Counted from the first letter of the stretch, positions 56,307-64,000 are shown. The stretch is 64,000 bases of DNA from Sedimentibacter hydroxybenzoicus DSM 7310 (GCF_013403245.1 NZ_JACBNQ010000004.1:62001-126000); one strand, 5' to 3'. The notes: a model not told the origin generated them from the letters alone. Program-made: numbers and translations.

Positions 56307-58028
56307 ATGAAAAAACTACTTTCAACAATTCTTGCAATTGCAATGGTCTTTTCCCTGTCCACCACAGCATTTGCAGCAACCAGTGTATCAGATTTTACAG
56401 ATAGTGATTATCTTACTATGAAACCTCTTGATTATCATAAAATGCGTACCTTTTCAACCAATGGTAAAGGTGTTGCTTGGGACAGTGGTGCAACAGTAAT
56501 TTATGGTGAATCAGGTTTATTTGGAACAATCCCAGGAGCAAAGGGTGATGGCATTTGGCAGAAAAGTCCAAGTGTAGATACAAGTGTTAAGTCAATCAGT
56601 TTCCCAACAAGTGTAGTTATTTTGGGTATTCAGACTTTGGATGGTAGAGATGCAGTAACCTCTATCAATTTTAATGAACTTACCAATCTAAAATATATTG
56701 GTATCAGTGCATTTAACAGAACAAAGATTACCACAGCAGACCTTTCAAAGACAAAAGTAATCAACATTGACGATGGTGCATTTATGGCAGGAACTCAGGC
56801 AACCCTGACAACTTTCACAGCACCTTCCACTCTAAAGCGTTTGGGTACTGACGTATTTGCAAACCAGACAAGAGTAACCCTGAATTTGAATGAGGGTCTT
56901 GAAATCATTGATGATGGTGCATTGAAGGACGCTCCAGGAACAACAATTCCTTCCACAGTAAATGAAATTGGCAAGAACGCCCTTAACCCTAATACAACTT
57001 ATAAGGTTACAAAGGGTAGCTATGCAGAGCAGTATTGTAAGGACAACAGCATTAAGTATGTCTACACAGACAATACTTCTCCAACAACTCCAACAGACCC
57101 AACCACTCCTGCAACCAATTTCCCAACAATGGAGTACACTAAACAGATTGGTCCAGTAACCTTTTCCAACTATGTATCTCATACGCAGAGCAATCCTTCA
57201 GATGCCAATGGCAATAAGATTGACGTAACATGGGTAAAGATTAGTGACAAGGGTTCAATGCGTGCAGACAAGGACAAGACAGAGTTCAAGTATCATTATT
57301 CAGAGCCTTGGAATACAACAAATGAGTTGGATGTAGGTAGAACAGATAATACTTTTGGTTCAGGTCATTGGTCACTATCACAAAGGGGTGTAACGCCATA
57401 CGCAACCACAAAATCCAATGGTACTTGGAGCAAGGGCTTGACTTGGCAGTTCAATTATAATGCTCAATATACCAATCAGAATAGCTTTAAAATCACAGTA
57501 GAGAACAACAACCAGAAGTATTATTACTATGTAACAGTAGTAACAGATAAGCCTTCAGGCTCAACCACAACCCCAACAAATCCAACAACCCCAGCAACAA
57601 AAGCCACAGCCAACCCAACCAATTCAAAGGTAATGGTGAATGGCAAGCAAGTTTCTTTTGATGCGTACAACATTAACAACAATAACTACTTTAAGCTGAG
57701 GGATGTAGCACAGATTATCAGGGGTACAGATAAGCAGTTTAATGTGACTTGGGATGGAACAAAGAATGCAATCAACCTTATTTCTAATGAGGCGTATGAA
57801 AGCACAGGTGGGGAACTTGCCCTTGGAGATGGTCAGAGCAAACAATCTACCCTTAGTACCTCAACTATCTATAAGGATGGCGTAGAAGTATCTTTGACAG
57901 CTTATAATATCAATGGCAACAACTATTTCAAGTTGAGAGACTTAGGACAAGTATTTAATTTTGAGGTATCTTGGGATGGTGCTAATAACACAGTTGTTAT
58001 AAACACAGCAAATGACTATACAGAATAA
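56307..58028 (+). CDS. Secreted BspA-type LRR protein with stalk domain
   Basis: 573 aa: signal peptide (1-24, ending TTAFAA), BspA/LRR_5-type repeats (about 75-250, ending VTKGSYAEQYCKDNSIKYVY), Thr/Pro linker, a unique beta-rich domain (about 275-415), a second Thr/Pro linker and a copper-amine-oxidase-N-like stalk domain (about 430-573; KVMVNGKQVSFDAYNINNNN and NYFKLRDLGQVFNFEVSWDG). No cell-wall sorting motif or transmembrane anchor, so it is secreted or held non-covalently. AAAGGAG before the ATG. Confidence 0.85.
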   Translation: MKKLLSTILAIAMVFSLSTTAFAATSVSDFTDSDYLTMKPLDYHKMRTFSTNGKGVAWDSGATVIYGESGLFGTIPGAKGDGIWQKSPSVDTSVKSISFPTSVVILGIQTLDGRDAVTSINFNELTNLKYIGISAFNRTKITTADLSKTKVINIDDGAFMAGTQATLTTFTAPSTLKRLGTDVFANQTRVTLNLNEGLEIIDDGALKDAPGTTIPSTVNEIGKNALNPNTTYKVTKGSYAEQYCKDNSIKYVYTDNTSPTTPTDPTTPATNFPTMEYTKQIGPVTFSNYVSHTQSNPSDANGNKIDVTWVKISDKGSMRADKDKTEFKYHYSEPWNTTNELDVGRTDNTFGSGHWSLSQRGVTPYATTKSNGTWSKGLTWQFNYNAQYTNQNSFKITVENNNQKYYYYVTVVTDKPSGSTTTPTNPTTPATKATANPTNSKVMVNGKQVSFDAYNINNNNYFKLRDVAQIIRGTDKQFNVTWDGTKNAINLISNEAYESTGGELALGDGQSKQSTLSTSTIYKDGVEVSLTAYNINGNNYFKLRDLGQVFNFEVSWDGANNTVVINTANDYTE

Positions 58029-58037
58029 AAACCATTC

Positions 58038-58063
58038 GGGGAAGGTTGAAAACAGCCTTCCCC
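58038..58063 (+). terminator. Terminator after the LRR protein
   Basis: GGGGAAGG (58038-58045) / CCTTCCCC (58056-58063) around a short loop, followed by TTTCC. Confidence 0.75.
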
Positions 58064-58158
58064 TTTCCAACTAAAAAGAACAAATATTGAGCATATATAA
58101 TTCCCTCTTGGACAGAAAAATCTACTTTTGATTAATAACAATCAAAGGGGGATTTTTT

Positions 58159-58794
58159 ATGTTAGTAAGTGAAGTTACTGCTTTTTTGGAGCAGGCCTAT
58201 AATGTTCTCAATCAACACTACTTCGGCGGCATACTGCCGCCGGTGATAATTACAGTCCAGAGTTCACCTAAAACAAATGGACACTATACGAAATTTGATG
58301 CTTGGGAGCAGAGCAATCAAGGATATAGGGAAATAAATATAAGTGCTGAAAATCTGAATAGACCTATTCAATGTGTCATAGCAACCTTAATACATGAAAT
58401 GGTTCACCATTTCTGTGACCAGCAAGGAATTAAGGATTGTAGCAGAGGTGGGGTCTATCATAATAAGAAATTCAAAGAGCAAGCACAGCAAAGGGATTTG
58501 ATTATTGAGTATAACCCAAGAATAGGATTTAGCGTGACAAGCCCCTCGTATGCCCTTGTAGCCTTTATTGAGGGACAGGGGTGGCAAGGGATAGACTTAT
58601 CTCGTGTAGGTGGACACAGCGTGCCTGGTGGGGGTTCTGATAATGCTGGTAATTCTGGTGGGGATAATGGAAAGCCTAAATCATCCACCAGAAAATATCA
58701 ATGCAGGGTATGCCAAAATAGCGTTAGAGCAACAAAAGAGGTTCATATAGCCTGTCTGGACTGCAATACACAAATGTTTCAAGTGGAAAAATGA
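58159..58794 (+). CDS. SprT-like zinc metallopeptidase domain protein
   Basis: 211 aa: SprT-like domain with HEMVHHFCDQ (HEXXH at 79-83) and upstream QHYFGGILPPVIITVQSS; a Gly-rich linker; C-terminal zinc ribbon (YQCRVC ... ACLDCN). SprT/Spartan relatives cleave proteins crosslinked to DNA; small bacterial versions are common on mobile elements and uncharacterised. AGGGGG ribosome site next to a TTTGATT/AATCAAA hairpin. Confidence 0.85.
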   Translation: MLVSEVTAFLEQAYNVLNQHYFGGILPPVIITVQSSPKTNGHYTKFDAWEQSNQGYREINISAENLNRPIQCVIATLIHEMVHHFCDQQGIKDCSRGGVYHNKKFKEQAQQRDLIIEYNPRIGFSVTSPSYALVAFIEGQGWQGIDLSRVGGHSVPGGGSDNAGNSGGDNGKPKSSTRKYQCRVCQNSVRATKEVHIACLDCNTQMFQVEK

Positions 58795-59115
58795 AGAAAA
58801 ATTCAATCTAAGAAATCTGCTATCATAATTTTGTGGTAACAGATTTTTTAATGTGCAAAAATCTTAAAAAATCTATCAGGGGCATTTACGAAGAACACAT
58901 ACAGGGTATAGCCTGCTCCCCTACTCCCTATCTCAAAAAATACTCACTTATTGTTCTTATTGAGATTGCAGCCTTTGAAGGTATTTCCTGAAAAAATAAG
59001 TTTTGGATGGTGATTTTGGAAAAGTTGGTTTTGTGAAGTGCAGGCTAAAAAGATTGTAATTTCATGGGTTATCCTGTATACTGGTAGAAAAGAACAGTAA
59101 GTGAGTGGGTAGACT
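58795..59115. other. Intergenic region before the methyltransferase fusion
   Basis: About 320 bp with no gene recognised. It includes short T-runs after the SprT gene and the promoter at 59054-59082. Confidence 0.5.
59054..59082 (+). promoter_or_regulatory. Promoter of the methyltransferase fusion
   Basis: TTGTAA (59054-59059), 17 bp, TATACT (59077-59082); ATG at 59116. Confidence 0.6.
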
Positions 59116-61524
59116 ATGAGTGAGAAGAAGAAATCACAATATAAAGGGGTACACCAGAGAAAGAATGGAACTTGGTACTACCGCATTAAAAAGACCTTTG
59201 AAGATGGTACAATTGAACATTTTCAGGAAAGCGGGTTTAAAAATGAAGAGCTGGCTAATCAGGCTCGTATAGAAAGGTTAAGAAGTGTTGAATCGCTCAG
59301 GGGCTTTTCTGTAATATTATCTAAAGAAGATATAGTTGAGATAACCTTTGGAGTAGCATTTCAGGAGTTTTTAAATGATGGGTTTATAGAGAGTGAAAAC
59401 TCTATAAAAAAGTATCAGGCCTTGTATAACGCTCAACTTATGATGTGGGAGCATAGAGAAATCCATACCCTTACAGACCAGGATATAGATATTCTCCTAT
59501 TGAGGTTATCGCTGCAAGGCTATTCAGAGAGTTATATTTCTTCCATTAGAAAACTCCTGAAAATCTTTTTTGGTTATTTGAATTTGACATATCCTATGAT
59601 TGATGCATCCCTTGGAACTGGTATTGTAACGAAGCCTTATAAATTAAGGGTGTTGAGCTTGTTTACTGGGATTGGAGCATTTGAACAGGCTCTGACCAAT
59701 TTAAAGATAGACTATCAACTTGTAAATTTTTGTGAAATAAATGAGAAAGCAATAAAGGCCTACTGCCTTTTACATAATGCAATACCCGACAAGAACTTAG
59801 GAAATATAAATACTGCATGGTATAAACACTACATACCTAATGCAGATATTATGTTTTTTGGTTTTCCCTGCACAAGCATAAGCAGAGCAGGAAAACGTGA
59901 GGGGTTAAGGGATGGGGATGGGGAGCTTACAGAAAGTGGACTTTTTTTCAGTGCTATGCGTGTAGCCTATCTGAAAAAACCTAAAATCCTCATTGCTGAA
60001 AATGTAGCAGATTTACTTGGGAAAAAGCATAAAGAAGATTTTAAGCGTATCATAGAAGAATTTGAAGACCGTGGGTACAACTATTTTTATAGAAAGTTGA
60101 ATGCCAGAGATTTTGGCCTTCCCCAAAACAGAGAAAGGGTTTTCTTTATTTTGGTGCGTGAGGACTTAGAACTAAGGTTCAAATTCCCCAAAGGCTTCCC
60201 TTCTGCAACCAGAGCTGAAGATTATTTTCTTTATCAAGAGGAAAACAAGGGCTATACAGTAGACGATAAGTGCTATGTGGATATGTCCAAAGACACTAAA
60301 TTGTCAGAACTATTAAGGACAGGCTATGACTTTGAAAAACAGAAGGAATATATTAAGTGTATCACCACCGGTTGGGGATATCGTAGTTATGATAGGCAAT
60401 CCTTTATAAAAGATGATGAGGGTATCAGGTGTTTAGATGGTCAGGAGTTAATGAGGTTTCAAGGGTTTACCTATGAACAAGGTAAATTATTGCGTGAAAA
60501 TGGGTTCACAAATTCTGAAATTGGGTATCTGGTAGGAAATTCAATCAGCGTTCCTATCTTGGAACGGATTATGAAAAAACTCATAGAGGCACTTGGACAG
60601 AATAATAAAGTAAGTATTCCTGATAAAGAGCAGAGAAAATATAAATGGGTAGAAATCATGCCATTGTTCTCCTATTCGGGGAATAAAACAAAACTGCTAC
60701 AATATCTATTGCCTTTGTTCCCCAAAGATTTACCCAATATGAATTTTATAGATGCCTTTGCTGGTACTGCTACTGTATCAGTAAATATAAAAGCAAAGAG
60801 AATTCTGGTAAATGATTTTGAACTGCTGCTTATAAATATTTATAAAGCCTTATCTACCATACCACCAGAGGAAGCTTGGGAACAAGTTGTAAATGTGGTG
60901 GATTGGTATAATTTATCAAGCGAAGATGAACAGGGATATATCCAATGCAAGGAACATTATAACAGGTCAAGCAGAGAGGCCAGTTCTGTCCTATGGGCTA
61001 TGGGTCTTGCTTTGATATATCATAGTTTTAATAGAGGTACAATAAGGCATAATTTAGAAGGTGAATATAATGCTTCATTTGGAGAAAATAAATGTGATAT
61101 GGGTATCTCTAAAATGAGGTTCTTCCCCTTTGCTAAAAAATTATATGAAAGCAATCACTTTGAATTTTCCAACAAGGATTTTAGAGAACTTCCTTTAGAG
61201 GAATATGGGTATGAGGACACATTTATATATTTAGACCCTCCCTATTATGCAAGTGAGGCCACCTATAACAAAGGGTGGACTGAAAAGGATGAAAGAGAAC
61301 TGTATGCCTTCTTAGAGGATTGCGACAAAAAGGGTATCAGGTGGATGCTATCCAATGTTACAGAAAATAATGCAAAGAGGAATGAAATCTTGATTGAATG
61401 GCTTGAAAAGGTTCAAGACAAATTCCATATATACCACCTGAACAGAGATTACAAGAACAGCAATTATCAGAGAGAAAACAAGGGTAAAACGGATGAGATA
61501 GTTGTTACCAACTATAAAGACTGA
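59116..61524 (+). CDS. Integrase-like head fused to C5-cytosine and D12 adenine DNA methyltransferases
   Basis: 802-aa three-part protein. 1-160: tyrosine-integrase-like DNA-binding head, an arm-binding segment (YKGVHQRKNGTWYYRIKKTF, 9-28) and a SAM-like core-binding helical domain (about 76-158), without the catalytic domain. 175-495: C5-cytosine methyltransferase with motif I LFTGIGAFEQ (182-191), IV GFPCTSIS (Cys252), VI ENV (295-297), VIII QNRERVF (337-343) and X GNSISVP (474-480); the target-recognition region is about 350-470. 510-802: D12-class adenine methyltransferase with FSYSGNKTKLLQYL, FIDAFAGTATVSVN (544-557) and DPPYYAS (707-713). All key catalytic residues appear intact. No restriction gene is adjacent. 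Start has only a weak ribosome site (GTGAGTGGG). Confidence 0.9.
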   Translation: MSEKKKSQYKGVHQRKNGTWYYRIKKTFEDGTIEHFQESGFKNEELANQARIERLRSVESLRGFSVILSKEDIVEITFGVAFQEFLNDGFIESENSIKKYQALYNAQLMMWEHREIHTLTDQDIDILLLRLSLQGYSESYISSIRKLLKIFFGYLNLTYPMIDASLGTGIVTKPYKLRVLSLFTGIGAFEQALTNLKIDYQLVNFCEINEKAIKAYCLLHNAIPDKNLGNINTAWYKHYIPNADIMFFGFPCTSISRAGKREGLRDGDGELTESGLFFSAMRVAYLKKPKILIAENVADLLGKKHKEDFKRIIEEFEDRGYNYFYRKLNARDFGLPQNRERVFFILVREDLELRFKFPKGFPSATRAEDYFLYQEENKGYTVDDKCYVDMSKDTKLSELLRTGYDFEKQKEYIKCITTGWGYRSYDRQSFIKDDEGIRCLDGQELMRFQGFTYEQGKLLRENGFTNSEIGYLVGNSISVPILERIMKKLIEALGQNNKVSIPDKEQRKYKWVEIMPLFSYSGNKTKLLQYLLPLFPKDLPNMNFIDAFAGTATVSVNIKAKRILVNDFELLLINIYKALSTIPPEEAWEQVVNVVDWYNLSSEDEQGYIQCKEHYNRSSREASSVLWAMGLALIYHSFNRGTIRHNLEGEYNASFGENKCDMGISKMRFFPFAKKLYESNHFEFSNKDFRELPLEEYGYEDTFIYLDPPYYASEATYNKGWTEKDERELYAFLEDCDKKGIRWMLSNVTENNAKRNEILIEWLEKVQDKFHIYHLNRDYKNSNYQRENKGKTDEIVVTNYKD

Positions 61525-61576
61525 TACTGAAAAAACGCTCTATTTTTGTTCCAAAATAATAATTTCATAGTTATAT

Positions 61577-61616
61577 AGCCAACTCCCTATGCCGATATCG
61601 GCATAGGGAGTTGGCT
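61577..61616. terminator. 40-bp perfect palindrome, terminator of the fusion gene
   Basis: AGCCAACTCCCTATGCCGAT (61577-61596) followed by its exact reverse complement (61597-61616), then TTTTC. No loop bases at all; the RNA would fold with a 4-nt loop. Position 53 bp after the stop suits termination. Confidence 0.8.
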
Positions 61617-62043
61617 TTTCTGGATGTGTATATTCAAAAAATCTATCACTGCTGCAATCTGAAATCAAACTGGAGGGGTATCTCCTATTCTGTCTGATTT
61701 ATAAAAACAGTCTTTCTTTTTATAACCACTGTTCTTCTCTTTTATAATTCATGTGTGAAAAGCAGGTATTCCAATCATATAACCTACTATTCATTTGCAA
61801 TAAGATGTAAATATTACAGTTATATTACAGATTGAATATGGTATTAGACAAATACAAGAATGTGCGATAAAGTAGTCCTACACCACAACAAACGAAAAAT
61901 GACATATATTATAAAGTAAAATTAAACATTTGTCAATGAGAAAGTTTTACAGATAAAAGTCAAAAGGCGAATTGGACATAAAAGAAATTTTAGCACTGTT
62001 TAACGTAATATTGAATAGATAACAGAACAAATAAGTTTACATT
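61617..62043. other. Long AT-rich non-coding region
   Basis: About 430 bp with no credible gene. A TTGGACATA motif lies at 61972-61980. The 3' end leads into a structured leader (62044-62109). It could hold the promoter of the small-gene run, but no clear -35/-10 pair stands out. Confidence 0.4.
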
Positions 62044-62109
62044 ATATAGGCAGCACAGGATGGTATGTAAATATGGGTTCAACTCCCATTGCTGCAAGGG
62101 GTTCTATAT
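62044..62109 (+). ncRNA. tRNA-like leader structure 1
   Basis: GCAGCA (62050-62055) pairs with TGCTGC (62090-62095); directly 5' of the latter is a perfect T-arm, ATGGG-TTCAACT-CCCAT (62073-62089), stacked on the acceptor-like stem with no linker as in a tRNA. Only 17 nt (62056-62072, GG-containing) stand where D and anticodon arms should be. ATATAG (62044-62049) and CTATAT (62104-62109) extend the outer stem. Lies 35 bp before the gene at 62144. Confidence 0.5.
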
Positions 62110-62143
62110 GGGCTACTAATAAAAATACATTGGAGGAAATTAA

Positions 62144-62617
62144 ATGGAGAATATTGTTATTAATGGAGTAGAGGTTTCAGAGGTTAGAGGGATTAGTATT
62201 GAAGACCTTTACAAGGTGTATCAAGAGGCTGTAGAAGAAGATATTCCTTATTATGTAGAAGCGAACTGTCTGGTTCAGTTTGATACTGAATATAAGCCAC
62301 TTGAAGCCTATCTTTGTATCTCTCGTGAGGGGGATGAATGTTGGTCTTATGTAGATTTTCCATTCACATGGAAAAATGGATGGACTGAAAAAATGTACTA
62401 TGCCATAAAGATAAACCTCTTAGAAAGTGAAGTTACGGTACAATCTGAATTTTTGGAGGGTTATCCTTATGATAGGTTAGGTGAGCCACTTGTAGGCATC
62501 ACAGATGAAGAAGTTGAAGAGTGGGAAGAGGGAGTTGCAAAATACAGAGAAGAATACGCTCAAAGTATAGAATTTAGGTTTTTTGAGGAAATTGTAGAAG
62601 AACTGATAGAGGGTTAA
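62144..62617 (+). CDS. Very acidic protein of unknown function
   Basis: 157 aa, cytosolic, no membrane segment. By my count about 39 Asp/Glu against about 11 Lys/Arg. The N-terminus (MENIVINGVEVSEVRGISIE) resembles other small mobile-element proteins but no family is recognised. GGAGG before the ATG, with a tRNA-like structure in the leader. The strong negative charge would suit a DNA mimic, which is speculation. Confidence 0.75.
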   Translation: MENIVINGVEVSEVRGISIEDLYKVYQEAVEEDIPYYVEANCLVQFDTEYKPLEAYLCISREGDECWSYVDFPFTWKNGWTEKMYYAIKINLLESEVTVQSEFLEGYPYDRLGEPLVGITDEEVEEWEEGVAKYREEYAQSIEFRFFEEIVEELIEG

Positions 62618-62626
62618 CCCTCTTTT

Positions 62627-62690
62627 AGCAGGGGCATGGGTGCTAAGTGGAAAATTCATTTATAGGGGTTCAATTCCCCTATCCTGTATA
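62627..62690 (+). ncRNA. tRNA-like leader structure 2
   Basis: A T-arm ATAGGGG-TTCAATT-CCCCTAT (62662-62682) followed directly by CCTGT, which pairs with GCAGG (62628-62632, one G-U). Between lie 29 nt including a GGGTGC segment like a D-loop; there is no anticodon arm. Just downstream ACCCTACGGGGT (62690-62701) forms a small hairpin before the gene at 62735. Layout matches structure 1. Confidence 0.45.
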
Positions 62691-62734
62691 CCCTACGGGG
62701 TTTCCATAAACAGAGAAAGGAGGAAGTCTTTTAT

Positions 62735-63016
62735 ATGATTAAAGAAAATAGTTTATTTTTTGCAACAGATTTTCCACAAGAGCAGATTTTTATTTTGGCT
62801 GTGATTGGTGAATCAGTACCAAATTTAAGTTATGATGAGGTACAATTAACCTTTTATACAGGTTATCAAGGTACGGGTAAAATGATTTGGTTTGATACGT
62901 TTATCGTAGAAGATTATATATTAGAGGACAGAGAAGATTTACAAGAGATAGTTGAGAACTATTTTGAAAAAGATGAAACTTTGAGTATGGCAAAAAGAGC
63001 ATTAGAGGAAAGATAA
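62735..63016 (+). CDS. Small acidic protein of unknown function
   Basis: 93 aa: MIKENSLFFATDFPQEQIFI, a beta-rich middle (VQLTFYTGYQGTGKMIWFDT) and an acidic C-terminal helix. No family recognised. AAAGGAGG before the ATG and a tRNA-like structure in its leader; terminated by the hairpin at 63082. Confidence 0.7.
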   Translation: MIKENSLFFATDFPQEQIFILAVIGESVPNLSYDEVQLTFYTGYQGTGKMIWFDTFIVEDYILEDREDLQEIVENYFEKDETLSMAKRALEER

Positions 63017-63081
63017 TAGTTTTGAAAAATAGATAACAATAAAATCTCATTTGGATTTTGCTATAGGCATATCAAAAATTG

Positions 63082-63113
63082 CTGTGTCAGAACTGACACA
63101 GTATATTTTTTTC
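63082..63113 (+). terminator. Intrinsic terminator
   Basis: Perfect 9-bp stem CTGTGTCAG (63082-63090) / CTGACACAG (63093-63101), then TATATTTTTTT. Confidence 0.85.
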
Positions 63114-63323
63114 TCTTTTTTCATCTTAATTATTTATATGAAAATAAAAACTTATTTATCGTTCTTTAATCCGTAAAAATATGAAAAAATTATCCCTTGC
63201 TTAAAGAAAATATAGGATTGGACATATATAAAATTAGTTTTGGCTGATACGAACAATTTGAGTGACATAAAGATAAATTCCCTGCAGTTAGATTTATTCT
63301 AACTTAGAGGGGGTGAAAAAGTT
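63114..63323. other. AT-rich leader region
   Basis: No gene seen. Contains TTGGACATA (63218-63226) and a hairpin AGTTAGA-TTTAT-TCTAACT (63286-63304) directly before the GAGGGGG ribosome site of the next gene. Confidence 0.45.
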
Positions 63324-63617
63324 ATGAAGTCAAGTATCAGCATATTTTTTGAAGTGCCTGAAATGGTATACAAAATTTTGGACATGGTAGCAGAGCAAGA
63401 CAATAATGTGAAATTGTATTGTATGGGTGGAAATGAAATCTTACTGGCAGGCAATCTACCAGAGGTTGAGGATTGTGAGGATGAAGATGAGGATTGGGAA
63501 GATATAGAAGATGAAGATGAGGGTGATTTAGAGTTATTTAAGAAAAATGTAAAGTGGGAAGATTTAGATTTAGATTTTGAGGATGATAGTTGGTGGAATA
63601 AAGATTTACCATTTTAA
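63324..63617 (+). CDS. Small protein with Asp/Glu-rich tail
   Basis: 97 aa. The first 50 residues look folded (KSSISIFFEVPEMVYKILDM); the rest is almost continuous acid (DEDEDWEDIEDEDEGDLELF and more), ending WWNKDLPF. No family recognised. Ribosome site GAGGGGGTG. Followed 15 bp later by the next gene, so probably one operon. Confidence 0.75.
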   Translation: MKSSISIFFEVPEMVYKILDMVAEQDNNVKLYCMGGNEILLAGNLPEVEDCEDEDEDWEDIEDEDEGDLELFKKNVKWEDLDLDFEDDSWWNKDLPF

Positions 63618-63631
63618 AGGGGGTGTAGCAA

Positions 63632-63952
63632 ATGTCAGTTAATTTGGTTCCTGCTGTGATTGCAGTTAAGGCAGGTAAAGACAAGGCGGGTCAAAATGCT
63701 ATTGTGCATCAAGTGGCACAGATAACAACAAAGTGCTGCTATTACAATGTTGAGATTGTAGAAGGGTTTGTCAGTTTTGGAGGGTTAAAGGATATTAAAA
63801 AAGAAGCCATAAAGATTTTTGAGAAAAAGGCATACAGGTATTTAATGATTTATTCTCCTACACAGTTTACTCAAAATGAAAAAGAGTACAGGGAGTTTGT
63901 AGAGGAATTAGAGCAGTTTTATAACATTCACGTTAAGCAGTTAAGACCTTAA
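63632..63952 (+). CDS. Small protein of unknown function
   Basis: 106 aa, mixed alpha/beta and near-neutral or basic, unlike its acidic neighbours: MSVNLVPAVIAVKAGKDKAG, then YYNVEIVEGFVSFGGL and a C-terminal EFVEELEQFYNIHVKQLRP. No membrane segment. AAAGGGGGTG before the ATG. Last complete gene in the window; family not recognised. Confidence 0.7.
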   Translation: MSVNLVPAVIAVKAGKDKAGQNAIVHQVAQITTKCCYYNVEIVEGFVSFGGLKDIKKEAIKIFEKKAYRYLMIYSPTQFTQNEKEYREFVEELEQFYNIHVKQLRP

Positions 63953-64000
63953 CGCAATTTTCTCAGGTGGGCTGGTTTCAGACCTTCCCAAAATCCTATA

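Noticed and set aside
61577-61616. Palindrome as an attachment or replication origin site
   Set aside because: No second copy and no initiator or integrase gene beside it in the window; position and T-run favour a terminator.
62044-62109. A normal tRNA gene
   Set aside because: Only 17 nt separate the acceptor-like stem and T-arm; there is no room for an anticodon arm and no CCA end.

Overview
The window is 64 kb of low-GC Gram-positive DNA, most likely from an anaerobic clostridial Firmicute (Sedimentibacter/Tissierella-like by general character; this is an inference, since no rRNA gene is present). The evidence is AT-rich intergenic DNA, strong AGGAGG ribosome sites, many intrinsic terminators, BlaI/BlaR1-type pairs, an S-layer (SLH) protein, lipoprotein-based ABC importers and LytTR/OmpR two-component systems. 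I found no rRNA gene, canonical tRNA gene, CRISPR array or intact insertion sequence.

Layout. 0-3.2 kb: alanine racemase, M20 amidohydrolase and M55 D-aminopeptidase (D-amino-acid/peptide turnover). 3.3-12.3 kb: a 1357-aa S-layer-anchored protein with an aerolysin/ETX-MTX2-like module, divergent from a membrane-anchored surface protein, a GHKL histidine kinase and a LytTR regulator. 12.3-21 kb: a DUF2089/SHOCT-like pair; a BlaI regulator with a gutted blaR1; a MITE-like repeat between two copies of a 22-bp palindrome; a YtrA-type GntR/ABC operon; a double-GNAT protein; and an intact blaI-blaR1 pair with a promoter-operator matching the broken one. 21-26.3 kb: a DUF4143 ATPase, an ECF sigma/ABC transporter operon and a decayed VapBC module. 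26.4-36 kb: a two-component system divergent from an operon that mixes a sugar-type ABC importer with a HlyD/MacA-like adaptor and a MacB-like membrane protein. 36-41.5 kb: RidA, split chromate transporter, LysR, old-yellow-enzyme homologue, chemotaxis receptor. 41.7-45.2 kb: an AraC/PAS/degenerate-GGDEF protein and an EAL-HDOD protein.

45.3-53.4 kb is one tightly overlapping operon: a nickel/peptide-type ABC transporter (five genes) followed by larB, larC and larE, which make the nickel-pincer nucleotide cofactor of lactate racemase-type enzymes. No larA is present. A promoter followed by a strong terminator lies in the leader. rlmD follows at 53.6 kb.

55.2-64 kb is accessory in character: a small DUF6809-like protein, an XRE regulator, a BspA-LRR surface protein, a SprT-like protein, an 802-aa protein joining an integrase-like DNA-binding head to both a C5-cytosine and a D12 adenine methyltransferase, and a run of small, very acidic unknown proteins. 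Two of these small genes are preceded by tRNA-like T-arm structures without an anticodon arm. The methyltransferase fusion, the S-layer/pore-former fusion and the tRNA-like leaders are the strongest candidates for something undescribed.
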